Shown here: positions 16,443 to 25,301 of the stretch, piece after piece | Numbering within the stretch: position 1 is the first letter of the stretch | Layout of the letters: every line of letters begins with the position of its first letter | Assembly (NCBI RefSeq): GCF_014873955.1 | Contig: NZ_JADBED010000001.1 | Span: forward strand, 1,798,001-1,862,000 | Reading direction: 5' to 3' | From: Nesterenkonia lutea | GTDB taxonomy: Bacteria > Actinomycetota > Actinomycetes > Actinomycetales > Micrococcaceae | DNA: 64,000 nucleotides | Notes under the pieces: generated by a model | Databases searched by the model: none | Told to the model about the DNA's origin: nothing | What the model saw: the letters and a program-made list of their open reading frames with translations, nothing else | Translations under genes and position numbers: made by a program

Positions 16443-17808
16443 CTACCGTCTGAACCGGCTCATCAGGCCGGTCCGGCGCTGGGGAAGCTCGGCGCCGGCC
16501 AGGTCTGCGATGCTGCGCCGCAGGGCTGAATCCGGGGCCGCCTCGGCGAGCACCTGTCCCTTGAGCAGCGCCGCGTCGCACCCGGCGCCGTCCCAGGTCA
16601 GGAACGCGTCGATGCCCCGGTCAGGTCCCAGCTGGCGCCAGGTCCGCTGAAGCTGGTCACGCGGTGAGCGTCCGATGACCTCGCTGCGGACCTTGTTGAT
16701 GACCACCTCGATCTGCGCCGCCGCGGTCTCCGGGAGGCTGAGCTGAAGGTCCTCGATCGCTTTGACCAGCCGGGAGAAGCTCACCGGGTCTGCCGCGCCG
16801 ACGGCGAGGATCCTGTCGGCCGCACGCAGGCAGGTCAGCGCCGCGCCGCTGCGCTGGGGAGCGATGGTGTCGTAGCTGAGCTCCTCGTCCTGTTCCACCG
16901 AGGCGGCGATGTCGACGATCACGTGGTCATAGCGCGCTCTGGCCATCTCCAGGACCGCGATGAGGCTGCGCTCACGGATCTCCGGCCAGCGGGCGGCACG
17001 CGGAAGCCCCGAGAGCAGTCCGAACCGGGATCCGCTGACCTCCACGACGGCGACCGCGGCGCCCAGCGCTGCGGCGTCGAGACGGCCCAGATCAGCGGCA
17101 CGGCAGGCCTGTGCGAGCCCTGCCGTCTCCTCCATCAGCCCGAGCTGAGGCACCAGTGAGGCGGCCACCGTGTCGGCGTCCACCAGCAGCACCTCGTGCC
17201 CCTGCAGAGCGATCTCGGCGGCAAGGTTGAGCGCGATCGTGCTGCGTCCTGGACTGCCGGGTCCGCCCCAGACCACTGTGATCCCCTCCGGTCGGGTCAC
17301 GGTCGCGGGCTCGGCAGGGAGCAGAGCATCCGGTTCCACCGCCGGGGAACCGTCCTCCTGCCCGGCGTGCTCGACTGTGTCGGCGGGCGGGGCAGGACCG
17401 CCCGGTGCGGCAGCGCCCTCGGGTGAAGCGCCGTCAGCATGCTCAGTCGTGGACCGTGCCGCAGGAGTCGACTGGCCGCCCTGCAGCGCCAGCGCCAGGT
17501 CGCCGGCGCTCACCTCGTCGTCGAAGCAGGTGACTCCCAGGCGGTGGAGGCGGTCGCGCTCCTCCGCGGCGGCGCAGAGGGCCACGACCCGGCGACCGCC
17601 CTGCCGCAGCTCAGCGAGCACCGTGGCCGTGAGCTGCTCGGTGTCCCCGATGATCAGCGCCGCATCGGCACGGCCATTGCGACACACGGCGATGAGCTCC
17701 GGGAGGTCCGCGCAGCGTCGTTCGATCGTCACCGGTCCCTGAAGACCTTCGACGGCGGCGATGTGGTCCACCGTGAGCTGACCCGTGGTGGCCACTGCGC
17801 AGCGCTCC
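16443..17808 (-). CDS. MinD/CpaE-like P-loop ATPase, orphan
   Basis: About 454 residues, starting at GTG 17810 (the G is shared with the stop of the SAF gene). The N-terminal 110 residues look like a degenerate receiver or CpaE-type domain; residues 110-170 are a Pro/Ala/Glu linker. The ATPase domain starts with the deviant Walker A GGPGSPGRSTIALNLA (about 183-198), then LLVDADTV and VIVDIAASVEQD. Such ParA/MinD relatives organise pili, septa or secretion machines at the membrane. Here the usual Tad/Flp pilus genes (tadA, tadB, flp) are absent. It overlaps the upstream SAF-domain gene by 1 bp. The C-terminus ends in basic residues. Function is unassigned; an envelope-associated role is inferred from the partner gene. 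Confidence 0.75.
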
Positions 17809-17809
17809 A

Positions 17810-18544
17810 CTAATCCTCCTCGGCGGGCTCGGATTCCGCGGGGTCGGGGTCCGTTCCCGCGGGGACCACGGAGAGCATCGCCGATGAGCTCCTCGCCGCG
17901 AGCAGGGCGGGCAGCTCATCCGGGTCCACGAGCAGCTCCACAGTGACGGCCGTCTGAGCTCCGAAGGTGCCGCTCGCCTCGGTGATCGCGGAGACCTGTG
18001 ACCCCGCCGCGATCCGTTCGACCTGCACCTCCTGCTGCTGCCCCAGAGCTCCTGCATCCGCAGCCCAGACATCGACCATTCGCCCCGGATCCACTCCGCG
18101 GGCCAGCGTGTGCTCCACCTCCACGGTCACCGCCTGGCGACCCTGCAGATCCTCCTGAGCCACGGCCCGACGGGGCACCAGCTCGCCCTCCGCGACCGCG
18201 GCGACGAATACAGACCCCTGCGGAAGCTCCTCAGCCGCCGAGAGATAGGACTCCGCGACGTCGTCGATCTGAACCTCGACGACGCGCAGGTCCTCCACGG
18301 TGATCCGCTCACCGACGGTGAGCAGGCGGTCAGCGGCGTAGATCTGGGTGGTGCGGTTCTGCGAAGCCAGCAGCGCGATCACTCCGGCGATCGAGAGGGC
18401 AACGATGAGCAGACCGGCCAGCAGACGGGGATCTCTCCAGCTGGGCCGACGGAGCCGCTCGGCCGCAGGTGCATCAGGAAGGTCGCCGTAGCCCTGAGAT
18501 CTCGATCTCGAGTCCGCGCTCGGCTGTGAATAAGGTCCAGGCAT
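17810..18544 (-). CDS. SAF-domain membrane protein (CpaB/RcpC-like)
   Basis: 244 residues. A polar N-terminus (1-40) precedes one membrane segment (41-60, LLAGLLIVALSIAGVIALLA). A SAF domain follows (about 75-140), with the pattern RLLTVGERITVEDLRVVEVQ and GELVPRRAV. CpaB/RcpC proteins are periplasmic components of Flp pilus assembly, but other SAF proteins exist and no other pilus gene is near. ATG 18544 is chosen because GGGAGG stands 5-10 nt upstream; the frame extends further but with poor start signals. Its stop overlaps the start of the MinD-like ATPase, so they are probably co-translated and may act as a pair. Confidence 0.78.
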   Translation of the reverse strand: MPGPYSQPSADSRSRSQGYGDLPDAPAAERLRRPSWRDPRLLAGLLIVALSIAGVIALLASQNRTTQIYAADRLLTVGERITVEDLRVVEVQIDDVAESYLSAAEELPQGSVFVAAVAEGELVPRRAVAQEDLQGRQAVTVEVEHTLARGVDPGRMVDVWAADAGALGQQQEVQVERIAAGSQVSAITEASGTFGAQTAVTVELLVDPDELPALLAARSSSAMLSVVPAGTDPDPAESEPAEED

Positions 18545-18741
18545 AGTGCCTCCCTGCACATCGCCCTGCTCAAGTCTCGGCGGAGATGTTCGCACTGCGG
18601 GACGCCGCCGTGGCGGGCACACAGGCTCAGAGTAATACAGCTTGCGCCGCATGAGACCGCTGCGCTGAAAACTGTGGACGAATGCCTCTGCCCAGCGCGG
18701 GGAAACTCAGTCCGCAGCGGCCGGTTGTGGAATGATGGATG

Positions 18742-18761
18742 AAACGCCACCAAACGCCACC
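18742..18761 (+). repeat. 10-bp tandem duplication upstream of the HTH gene
   Basis: AAACGCCACC occurs twice in tandem (18742-18751 and 18752-18761), 54 bp before the start of the helix-turn-helix gene. The 10-bp period equals one helical turn, so it may be an operator. Confidence 0.45.
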
Positions 18762-18815
18762 CTCCAGCCCCAGACCGTGGACCACTGGAGGTACAAAGCA
18801 GCTCGGAGGAACACG

Positions 18816-19073
18816 ATGCGTCGATTTCTGACTCTGCCCGACGTGGCGGAGGCGCTCAACATCTCGATGTCGCAGACGCGCGCACTGATCAAGACCGGGG
18901 ACATCGAGGGAATCCAGATCGGTGGCCGGGGACAGTGGCGGGTCGAAGAGGCCAAGCTCGACGAGTACATCGACCGCCAATACGCAGCCCAGCGCGAGTC
19001 ACGATCAGTGGATTCCCCAGGGCAGCCGCGCTCGACCGAGCCCTCTCCGGCGGGGGACTCCCCCACACCCTGA
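18816..19073 (+). CDS. helix-turn-helix (excisionase/MerR-like) DNA-binding protein
   Basis: 85 residues. An HTH_17-type domain occupies about 1-55: FLTLPDVAEALNISMSQTRALIKTGDIEGIQIGG, then RGQWRVEEAKLDEYI. The rest is a polar, proline-rich tail. Small proteins of this type bind DNA with a winged helix; the family occurs widely in actinobacteria as single-copy chromosomal genes and need not mark a mobile element. ATG 18816 has GGAGGA 5-10 nt upstream; the longer frame from 18732 lacks a site. It is divergent from the SAF/MinD-like pair and could regulate it or itself through the tandem 10-bp repeat. Confidence 0.82.
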   Translation: MRRFLTLPDVAEALNISMSQTRALIKTGDIEGIQIGGRGQWRVEEAKLDEYIDRQYAAQRESRSVDSPGQPRSTEPSPAGDSPTP

Positions 19074-19187
19074 CCCGCCCGAGCCTCGAGCAGGTCTGTC
19101 CCCAACCGCCAGGGCGACGGCGAGTCATGGACGACGGTGTCGACGGCGAGCCATGGACGACGGCGGCGACGGCGGTGGCGGGCCGCC

Positions 19188-19754
19188 TCATTCCTCCTGG
19201 GCGAACTCGCTCTGGAGCCAGGAGACGGCATGCAGCGGGATGGTCCTGCGCGCCGGCGAGCCAGCGCGCCTCAGGTGCGTCTCCCCCGCGTCGAGTTGAG
19301 CAATCTCGAGGAAGTCCCGGCCGACGGCTGAGATCAGACCCTGTGCCAAGCGACCCTCCGGGCCCTGCACGCTGACCATCGAGCGGTCTCGCGCCAGGCG
19401 GCGCAGCGGTGCGGTGATCCCCAGCCGCCGCCGGGCGGGGCTTGGTTCCGCCTGAGCTGCTGATCGCTTCATCCCCTCCACGGCGCGCAGTGCCGCCAGC
19501 GGCAGCAGAACACTGTGCGGGTGACGGCTTCCCGAGAGCCAGTCCGAGCCGACTGTCCCGATCTCCACGTTCAGGCGCTGATCCCCAGGAAGCAGAAGCG
19601 TGAGCTGCAGCCCTCGGTGGGCGCGGAGACGTTCGGCGAGCCCCAGTCTGGAAGCCTCCAGACGTGACGCCTCGTCGACGGCGGCATCGAAATCCGCGGT
19701 CCGCGCGGCGTCCAGCTGTGATTCCAGATCCGCGAACAATGCATCCCAGCGCAT
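19188..19754 (-). CDS. conserved actinobacterial protein of unknown function
   Basis: 188 residues, soluble. The N-terminal 50 residues are predicted helical (LFADLESQLDAARTADFDAAVDEASRLE). The rest has short hydrophobic strands (LQLTLLLPG, HSVLLPLAAL) resembling an LSm-like or beta-barrel protein, and ends with IPLHAVSWLQSEFAQEE. No catalytic motif was recognised. ATG at 19754. It is transcribed divergently from the LysM gene through a 129-bp AT-rich region with repeated GTGTAC-type sequences. Codon pattern and clean frame support a real gene. Confidence 0.72.
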   Translation of the reverse strand: MRWDALFADLESQLDAARTADFDAAVDEASRLEASRLGLAERLRAHRGLQLTLLLPGDQRLNVEIGTVGSDWLSGSRHPHSVLLPLAALRAVEGMKRSAAQAEPSPARRRLGITAPLRRLARDRSMVSVQGPEGRLAQGLISAVGRDFLEIAQLDAGETHLRRAGSPARRTIPLHAVSWLQSEFAQEE

Positions 19755-19883
19755 ACCTGTCTCATCTCCACGAGCGGGATTCTGATGTCAGAGTACACAC
19801 CTGGGTCTCCGCCCTAGTGGATGCCAGAGCAACTGTGTACACTCCATAAATATCAAACCGCATCAAACGAACACTAAAACAAC
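19755..19883. promoter_or_regulatory. AT-rich divergent promoter region
   Basis: The gap between the 188-residue protein gene and the LysM gene is strikingly AT-rich from 19843 to 19883. It contains AGTACACAC at 19792-19800 and the 8-bp palindrome GTGTACAC at 19835-19842, plus TAAATA near 19847 as a possible -10. The strong candidates for operators are the two GTACAC-containing sites. Confidence 0.4.
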
Positions 19884-20861
19884 GTGACGGTGAACCTCAT
19901 GCGTCCAACCTCCATGCCACCCTCCCAGGCGTCCCGCCGCCAGCCGGTCGAAGACCTGCTGCTGAGCACGACCCTTCTGGTCGGCGGACCCGCGCTCTGG
20001 ACATGCGGCCGGGTCATTCTCGAGGCCCAAGTCTCCGACTCTCCCATCCGGTCCCTGCTGTCTCTGCCACGAGAGCCCCATCCGGGAACCGTCATCGAGC
20101 TCTCCGCCAGTGCATGGGAATCTCTGAGTCGCACGGGGATGGGGTCGGTGGAGGCGATCATCGGACTGGCGGCAGTCTGTGCCGGACTGCTGACGAGTCT
20201 GCTGGCGCTGGTCGCCGTCGCCGCGCTCCTTCTCCAGGCAGTGGCGGGCCGGTGTGGTGCAGTGCGAATGGCTCACAGCCTCACCCGGCTGACACCAGGC
20301 TTCCTCCGGCGTGCGGCCACGCTGACACTGGGGGCTGGTCTGGCCGTATCAGCCACCGCCGCAGACTCCTGGGCCGCCACGGCGAAGGACGGACCACCGG
20401 AGACGAGGGGCGCGGCGACGGCGGAGGCGGTGCCAGTTCATTGGCAGGCGGAGGACCCGGAGGCGCAGCGACCGAGCCCTGACTCGGTCCTCTTTGACCC
20501 ACAGGCGCCCCGGCGCCCCAGCGGCTCCGAGGAGATTGATCCCCCAGCGCGTGCACAAGAATCCGAGAGGGCAGAAGACAAGGAGGCCCCGATGTCGGGA
20601 CTGTTCATCCCGCGCGAGCGAGACTCCGTCGCGGACCGTCGGCAGAGTCAGCCGCAGCCGGACCCCGCACCCTCTGGAGCGCAGGTCCTCGTGCGCCCGG
20701 GTGACACCCTGTGGGAGATCGCGGCGGATCATCTGGGACCAGAGGCAACTGACTGGGAGATCGCCGAGAGCTGGCCGCGCTGGTACGAGGCCAACCGAGA
20801 GCTGATAGGCGATGACCCAAGCCTCATTCATCCGGGCATGCGGCTGAGTGCCCCCACCTGA
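19884..20861 (+). CDS. LysM-domain membrane protein
   Basis: 325 residues. Hydrophobic segments lie at about 26-46, 86-112 and 140-160. A long polar, proline-rich linker (165-265) follows, and a C-terminal LysM domain (about 268-325: VLVRPGDTLWEIAADHLG ... LIHPGMRLSAP). LysM binds N-acetylglucosamine polymers, so the C-terminus should face peptidoglycan. The start is uncertain: GTG 19884 has no Shine-Dalgarno, and ATG 19899 with GGTGA upstream is an alternative. Lies between the 188-residue protein and the Rv3235-like gene, an arrangement upstream of secA seen in related actinobacteria. Role unknown; cell-wall anchoring or cell-cycle functions are possible. Confidence 0.82.
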   Translation: MTVNLMRPTSMPPSQASRRQPVEDLLLSTTLLVGGPALWTCGRVILEAQVSDSPIRSLLSLPREPHPGTVIELSASAWESLSRTGMGSVEAIIGLAAVCAGLLTSLLALVAVAALLLQAVAGRCGAVRMAHSLTRLTPGFLRRAATLTLGAGLAVSATAADSWAATAKDGPPETRGAATAEAVPVHWQAEDPEAQRPSPDSVLFDPQAPRRPSGSEEIDPPARAQESERAEDKEAPMSGLFIPRERDSVADRRQSQPQPDPAPSGAQVLVRPGDTLWEIAADHLGPEATDWEIAESWPRWYEANRELIGDDPSLIHPGMRLSAPT

Positions 20862-20924
20862 TTCCTTCCCTGCCGAACACCGCCCATCCGTCCACTGTTC
20901 GACCAGTCCACATCGGGAGAAACC

Positions 20925-21626
20925 ATGTCTGCCAGTCCCGCAGGTCAGCGACCCTCAGCGCCGCAGAATGGCGCCGAGGAGACACTGCACGCGCTCAGAT
21001 CGATCATCGACGCCGATCCGCTGCTGCGCGGTCACACGACTGTGATCGCAGCACCGAGGCCGCCCGGCGTCCAACGCCCGGCAGAGCCGTCCGAAGCTGG
21101 CCAGAACGGAGTCCTCTTTCGGCTCCGACGCGAAGACGAGGTGCCGGCGCTCGTGAGACGACTGCGCGGGGAGACCAGCGGCAGAGCCGCGGCACCCGCC
21201 CAGACAGAACCGCCGACCGCCCTGGCGACGCTTCGCGAGGAACGTCGTCAGATCTGCGCGATCTCCAGGATCGTCTGTCAGGTGACCAGCGAGGTTCTCC
21301 TCGGTCTGCGGCCGGCGAGTCAGCTCAGTCGCTGGATGGACCTCGAGGTGCAGCACAAGGTCCAGGAGCGTGCCGCACTGCTGGCTGAAGCGCGCCGCAG
21401 CACCGCTCCTGGGAGGGTGCCTTCCCGCAGCGCCTCGGCTCCGACCGGTGCGACGATCCCTCGACCTCAGCCCCTCAGCTTCGGCACCATACGCGCCGAC
21501 CGGGCGACCCGAGGCGCGTGGGAGGTCTCGGTGGTCTTCGGCGACGCCGCTCGGATCCGAGCCTGCGCGCTCAGGCTGGAGGCCCGTCGGCGGCGCTGGC
21601 GCGTGGTCGCCATGGAACTCGGCTGA
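20925..21626 (+). CDS. Rv3235-family protein
   Basis: 233 residues, no signal peptide or membrane segment. The N-terminal half is polar and low in complexity. The conserved part is in the C-terminal half: LREERRQICAISRIVCQVTSEVLLGLRPASQLSRWMD, then a beta-rich end (WEVSVVFGDAARIRACALRLEARRRRWRVVAMELG). This matches the Rv3235 family found next to secA in actinobacteria; molecular function is unknown. ATG 20925 has GGGAGAAACC upstream. Convergent with secA, with 19 bp between stop codons. Confidence 0.82.
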   Translation: MSASPAGQRPSAPQNGAEETLHALRSIIDADPLLRGHTTVIAAPRPPGVQRPAEPSEAGQNGVLFRLRREDEVPALVRRLRGETSGRAAAPAQTEPPTALATLREERRQICAISRIVCQVTSEVLLGLRPASQLSRWMDLEVQHKVQERAALLAEARRSTAPGRVPSRSASAPTGATIPRPQPLSFGTIRADRATRGAWEVSVVFGDAARIRACALRLEARRRRWRVVAMELG

Positions 21627-21645
21627 GTGCAGATCGGGGCCGGGC

Positions 21646-24258
21646 TCAGCCCTGGGTGGAGGTGGTGTCCTGCAGACCCGGGACACGGAGCCGCTTGCCT
21701 GCGGCGAACATGCGGCCATCCTTGACTCCGGGGAGGTTGGGAGCCGCCGTCGCCGGAGCCTGCGCGGTGACCTCTGCGCTGAAGAGCAGCCGCACGGAGT
21801 CTTCACGCACGCTGTCGGCCATGGTCTGGAAGAGCAGGAAGCCCTCGCGCTGGTACTCGACCAGGGGATCGCGCTGAGCCATGGAGCGCAGACCGATCCC
21901 GGACTTGAGATAGTCCATCTCGTAGAGGTGTTCCTGCCACTTCTCATCGATGACGGTGAGCAGCACCCGGCGCTCGAGCTGCCGGATCGCAGTCTCGCCG
22001 ATGTCCTCCGCCTTCTTCTCGTAGGCGATCTTGGCGTCGGAGATGAGTTCGCGCTTGAGCATCTTCACACTCAGCTGATCGATCCCGCCGGCCTCCTCGA
22101 CCAGGTCTGCGATGCTCAGCGAGACCGGGAACAGGGAGTTCAGCTCCTCCCACAGGGCCTCGAGATCCCAGTCCTCGGAGGAGTTCGCCGTGGTCTTCTC
22201 GTCGATCATCAGCCCCACCGCATCTTCGATGAAGTGCTGGACCTTCTCGTGGACGTCATCGCCCTCGAGGATCCTGCGCCGATCCGAGTAGATCGCCTGA
22301 CGCTGGCGGTTCATCACGTCGTCGTATTTGAGCACGTTCTTGCGCGTCTCGGTGTTCTGCCCCTCGCGCTGCTGCTGGGCGTTGGCGATCGCGGAGGAGA
22401 CGAACTTGTGCTCCACCGGGATCTCATCGTCCATGGCTTTGGAGTTCATGATGCGCGCCGCGGCGGCCTGGTTGAACAGGCGCATCAGGTCATCGGTGAG
22501 AGAGATGTAGAACCGCGACTCGCCGGGATCGCCCTGTCGTCCTGAGCGACCGCGCAGCTGGTTGTCGATGCGGCGGGACTGGTGGCGCTCGGTGCCGAGC
22601 ACGTAGAGCCCACCGAGCTCGCGGACCTCGTCGCCCTCGGCGTTGGCCTCGGCCTTGGCCCGGGAGAAGACCTCGTCCCAGCGGGCCTCATAGGCCTCAG
22701 CGTCCTTCACCGGGTCAAGGCCCAGCTTCTCCATCTCTCGGACCGCGTTGAACTCGGAGTTGCCGCCGAGCATGATGTCGGTGCCGCGGCCAGCCATGTT
22801 GGTGGCCACGGTGACCGCACCCTTGCGCCCGGCCTGGGCGATGATGGCGGCCTCGTGCTCGTGGTTCTTCGCGTTGAGCACCTCGTGGCGGATGCCGGCC
22901 TTCGCCAGCTTCTTGGAGAGATACTCGGACTTCTCCACGGATTCACTGCCCACCAGGATGGGCTGACCCTTGGCATGGCGCTCGATGATGTCGTTGATGA
23001 CGGCGTCGAACTTCACCACCTCGTTCTTGTAGACGAGGTCATTGTGGTCGACGCGCTGCAGCGGCCGGTTCGCGGGGATCGGGACCACGCCGAGCTTATA
23101 GGTCGACATGAACTCGCCGGCCTCGGTCTCTGCGGTGCCGGTCATCCCGGAGATCTTCTCGTAGCTGCGGAAGTAGTTCTGCAGGGTGACGGTGGCCCGG
23201 GTCTGGCTCTCCGGCTTGACCCGCACCTGCTCCTTGGCCTCGATGGCCTGGTGCAGGCCCTCGTTGTAGCGGCGACCCTTGAGGATGCGGCCAGTGTGCT
23301 CATCGACGATGTGCACCTCGCCCTGAGACACGACATAGTCGGTGTCCCGCTTGAACAGCTCCTTGGCCTTGATCGCGTTGTTCAGGTACTGGATCAGCGT
23401 GGTGTTCTGGGTCTCGTAGAGGTTCTCGATGCCGAGATAGTCCTCGACCTTGTCGATCCCGGACTCCAGGACGCCGATGGTGCGCTTCTTCTCATCGACC
23501 TCGTAGTCCTCGTCGATGGTCAGCTTCTTCACGAGTGTGGAGAAGTCGTTGTACCAGCGGGAGATGTCCCCGGAGGCGGCGCCGGAGATGATCAGCGGGG
23601 TTCTGGCCTCGTCGATGAGGATCGAGTCGATCTCGTCGATGATCGCGTAGTGGTGTTCGCGCTGCACCAGGTCATCGAGGGACTGGGCCATGTTGTCGCG
23701 CAGGAAGTCGAAGCCGAACTCGTTGTTCGTGCCATAGGTGATGTCGGCGGCGTAGGCGTCTCGCCGGGCGGCGGGCTTCATGTCATTGGTGATGATCCCG
23801 ACATCGAGTCCCAGGAAGCGGTGGACGCGTCCCATGAGCTCAGCCTGGTACTTGGCCAGGTAGTCATTGACCGTGACCACGTGCACGCCCTTGCCGGAGA
23901 GGGCGTTGAGGTAAGCCGGTGCAGTGGCGACCAGCGTCTTGCCCTCACCGGTGCCCATCTCGGCGATGTCTCCCAGGTGCAGGGCGGCCCCACCCATGAG
24001 CTGGACGTCGTAGTGTCGCTGCCCCAGGGTGCGATCGGCCGCCTCGCGGACCGTGGCGAAGGCTTCGGGCAGCAGCGAGTTCAGCGACTCGCCGTCGCGC
24101 AGCCGCTCGCGGAAGCGTTCGGTCTCGGCGCGCAGCTCGGCGTCGCTGAGTTCCTTGAACTCGTCCTCCAGGAGGTTGACCGCGTCCGCATAGGCGCGCA
24201 GAGTCCGAAGGACCTTCTTGTCCCCGGTCTTGAGGATTCGTTCAAGCAGAGTGGGCAC
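21646..24258 (-). CDS. secA: preprotein translocase ATPase SecA
   Basis: 870 residues. SecA drives unfolded preproteins through SecYEG with ATP. Walker A is MGTGEGKTL (about 100-108), Walker B region [22 protein letters not shown], the preprotein cross-linking and helical scaffold domains follow, and the second motor domain has [16 protein letters not shown] and [16 protein letters not shown] at 24258 ([15 protein letters not shown]) was chosen: GGAGA stands about 10 nt upstream and SecA proteins start here; the ATG at 24312 would add 18 unusual residues. The C-terminal zinc-binding motif found in many SecA proteins is absent; the protein ends in a short linker instead. This gene is the likely housekeeping SecA1. 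Confidence 0.95.
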   Translation of the reverse strand: MPTLLERILKTGDKKVLRTLRAYADAVNLLEDEFKELSDAELRAETERFRERLRDGESLNSLLPEAFATVREAADRTLGQRHYDVQLMGGAALHLGDIAEMGTGEGKTLVATAPAYLNALSGKGVHVVTVNDYLAKYQAELMGRVHRFLGLDVGIITNDMKPAARRDAYAADITYGTNNEFGFDFLRDNMAQSLDDLVQREHHYAIIDEIDSILIDEARTPLIISGAASGDISRWYNDFSTLVKKLTIDEDYEVDEKKRTIGVLESGIDKVEDYLGIENLYETQNTTLIQYLNNAIKAKELFKRDTDYVVSQGEVHIVDEHTGRILKGRRYNEGLHQAIEAKEQVRVKPESQTRATVTLQNYFRSYEKISGMTGTAETEAGEFMSTYKLGVVPIPANRPLQRVDHNDLVYKNEVVKFDAVINDIIERHAKGQPILVGSESVEKSEYLSKKLAKAGIRHEVLNAKNHEHEAAIIAQAGRKGAVTVATNMAGRGTDIMLGGNSEFNAVREMEKLGLDPVKDAEAYEARWDEVFSRAKAEANAEGDEVRELGGLYVLGTERHQSRRIDNQLRGRSGRQGDPGESRFYISLTDDLMRLFNQAAAARIMNSKAMDDEIPVEHKFVSSAIANAQQQREGQNTETRKNVLKYDDVMNRQRQAIYSDRRRILEGDDVHEKVQHFIEDAVGLMIDEKTTANSSEDWDLEALWEELNSLFPVSLSIADLVEEAGGIDQLSVKMLKRELISDAKIAYEKKAEDIGETAIRQLERRVLLTVIDEKWQEHLYEMDYLKSGIGLRSMAQRDPLVEYQREGFLLFQTMADSVREDSVRLLFSAEVTAQAPATAAPNLPGVKDGRMFAAGKRLRVPGLQDTTSTQG

Positions 24259-24351
24259 AGCCAGTTCTCCATCGGTGTCTACTGGTACGGCGGAGACCCA
24301 CGATAAGGGCATGGGTCACCAGCGATAAGTCTACGCGCTCACCCCCGCCCA

Positions 24352-24425
24352 CGTTGAGCGGCGGATTCTCCGGGCATATAGAGGCAGTCTCCGCGGGAGA
24401 TGCCCCGAGAATCCGCCGCTCAACG
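24352..24425. repeat. long inverted repeat (26-bp arms) between hpf and secA
   Basis: Arms 24352-24377 and 24400-24425 are complementary at 25 of 26 positions, enclosing 22 nt. The right arm contains GAGAATCCGCCGCTCAACG. It lies 19 bp past the hpf stop and 93 bp before the secA start, so it may terminate hpf transcription, but it is far longer than the other terminators here and has no T-run. A second structure with related arms is at 39385-39445. Confidence 0.85.
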
Positions 24426-24444
24426 GTCAGGGGGGTCTTTCAGG

Positions 24445-25173
24445 TCAGACGGCGTCGGCGTAGTGAGCCGGGGCGCCGTTGTCCGCGTGGTAGTCGCGCT
24501 CCTCCACCACGGGCTCATTCGCCCCGTCGGTGTCCTGGTCCAGCGAGATCACCCCGTAGGTCCATCCGCGACGGCGGTAGACGGCCGAGGGCTGTCCTGT
24601 CTCCGCGTCGACGAACAGGTAGAAGTCATGGCCGACGAGCTCCATGGCGTCCACGGCGGCATCCACGCTGACCGGCTGCGCCGGGAAGACCTTGCGCCGG
24701 ATCTTCACCGTGGACTGCGACTCGGCCTCTTCCTCGGTGGGCGGCACGTCATCGGCCTGCTCCGCGTCGAGGACCTGCTCATAGAGCGGGCGATCCGTGG
24801 CAGCCGGAGCAACGCTCGCCATGGCGGCGGCGACGTCCGGGGCTCCGTTGTGGGAGGCGTGGGCGCGGGACTTCTTCTTGTCTCGAGTCCGGCGCAGACG
24901 CTCCACGAGCTTGTTGATGGCGATCTCGAAGGCGGCGAACTTGTCCCCCGCCTGCGCCTCAGACCGAATGACCTTTCCGCGCCCCATGACCGTCAGCTCG
25001 ACAGTGATGCTGGTATCGGCTCGGCGGTGGGAGTTCTCGCTCGAGACCTTGATCTCGAGGCGGTGTCCCTTGTCAGCGAGCTGCTCGATCTTGCCGAGCT
25101 TCTCTTCGACGTGCTCCTTAAAGGTGGAGGGGATCGCGATATTTCGGCCAGTGTAGTTGACCTGCAGAGTCAT
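24445..25173 (-). CDS. hpf: ribosome hibernation-promoting factor, long form
   Basis: 242 residues, the long HPF type. The N-terminal HPF/RaiA domain (1-100) starts MTLQVNYTGRNIAIPSTFKEHVEEKL; a linker follows (100-170); the C-terminal dimerisation domain (180-242) has KVFPAQPVSVDAAVDAMELVGHDFYLF and RRRGWTYGVISLD. Long HPF pairs two 70S ribosomes into inactive 100S particles in stationary phase or stress. ATG 25173 has GGAGGA about 6 nt upstream; a longer frame to 25293 lacks a site. Located between comF and secA, a common actinobacterial order. Confidence 0.94.
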   Translation of the reverse strand: MTLQVNYTGRNIAIPSTFKEHVEEKLGKIEQLADKGHRLEIKVSSENSHRRADTSITVELTVMGRGKVIRSEAQAGDKFAAFEIAINKLVERLRRTRDKKKSRAHASHNGAPDVAAAMASVAPAATDRPLYEQVLDAEQADDVPPTEEEAESQSTVKIRRKVFPAQPVSVDAAVDAMELVGHDFYLFVDAETGQPSAVYRRRGWTYGVISLDQDTDGANEPVVEERDYHADNGAPAHYADAV

Positions 25174-25301
25174 TCTGTCCTCCTCGTATCCGATGTCAGA
25201 CGCAACGGGGACGGGAGTGCTGTTCCCCTCGCCGTCGCGATGGGACCCTATCGAAGTACCCATACCCCAGACTAGATCGCCGAGCCGACCCACGTCACCC
25301 T

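Noticed and set aside
16443..18544. SAF and MinD-like pair as a Tad/Flp pilus locus
   Set aside because: No pilin, ATPase TadA, TadB/C or prepilin peptidase gene is adjacent.
18816..19073. Excisionase-like HTH gene as a sign of a prophage or integrative element
   Set aside because: No integrase, attachment repeat or phage gene is near, and such HTH proteins are ordinary chromosomal genes in actinobacteria.
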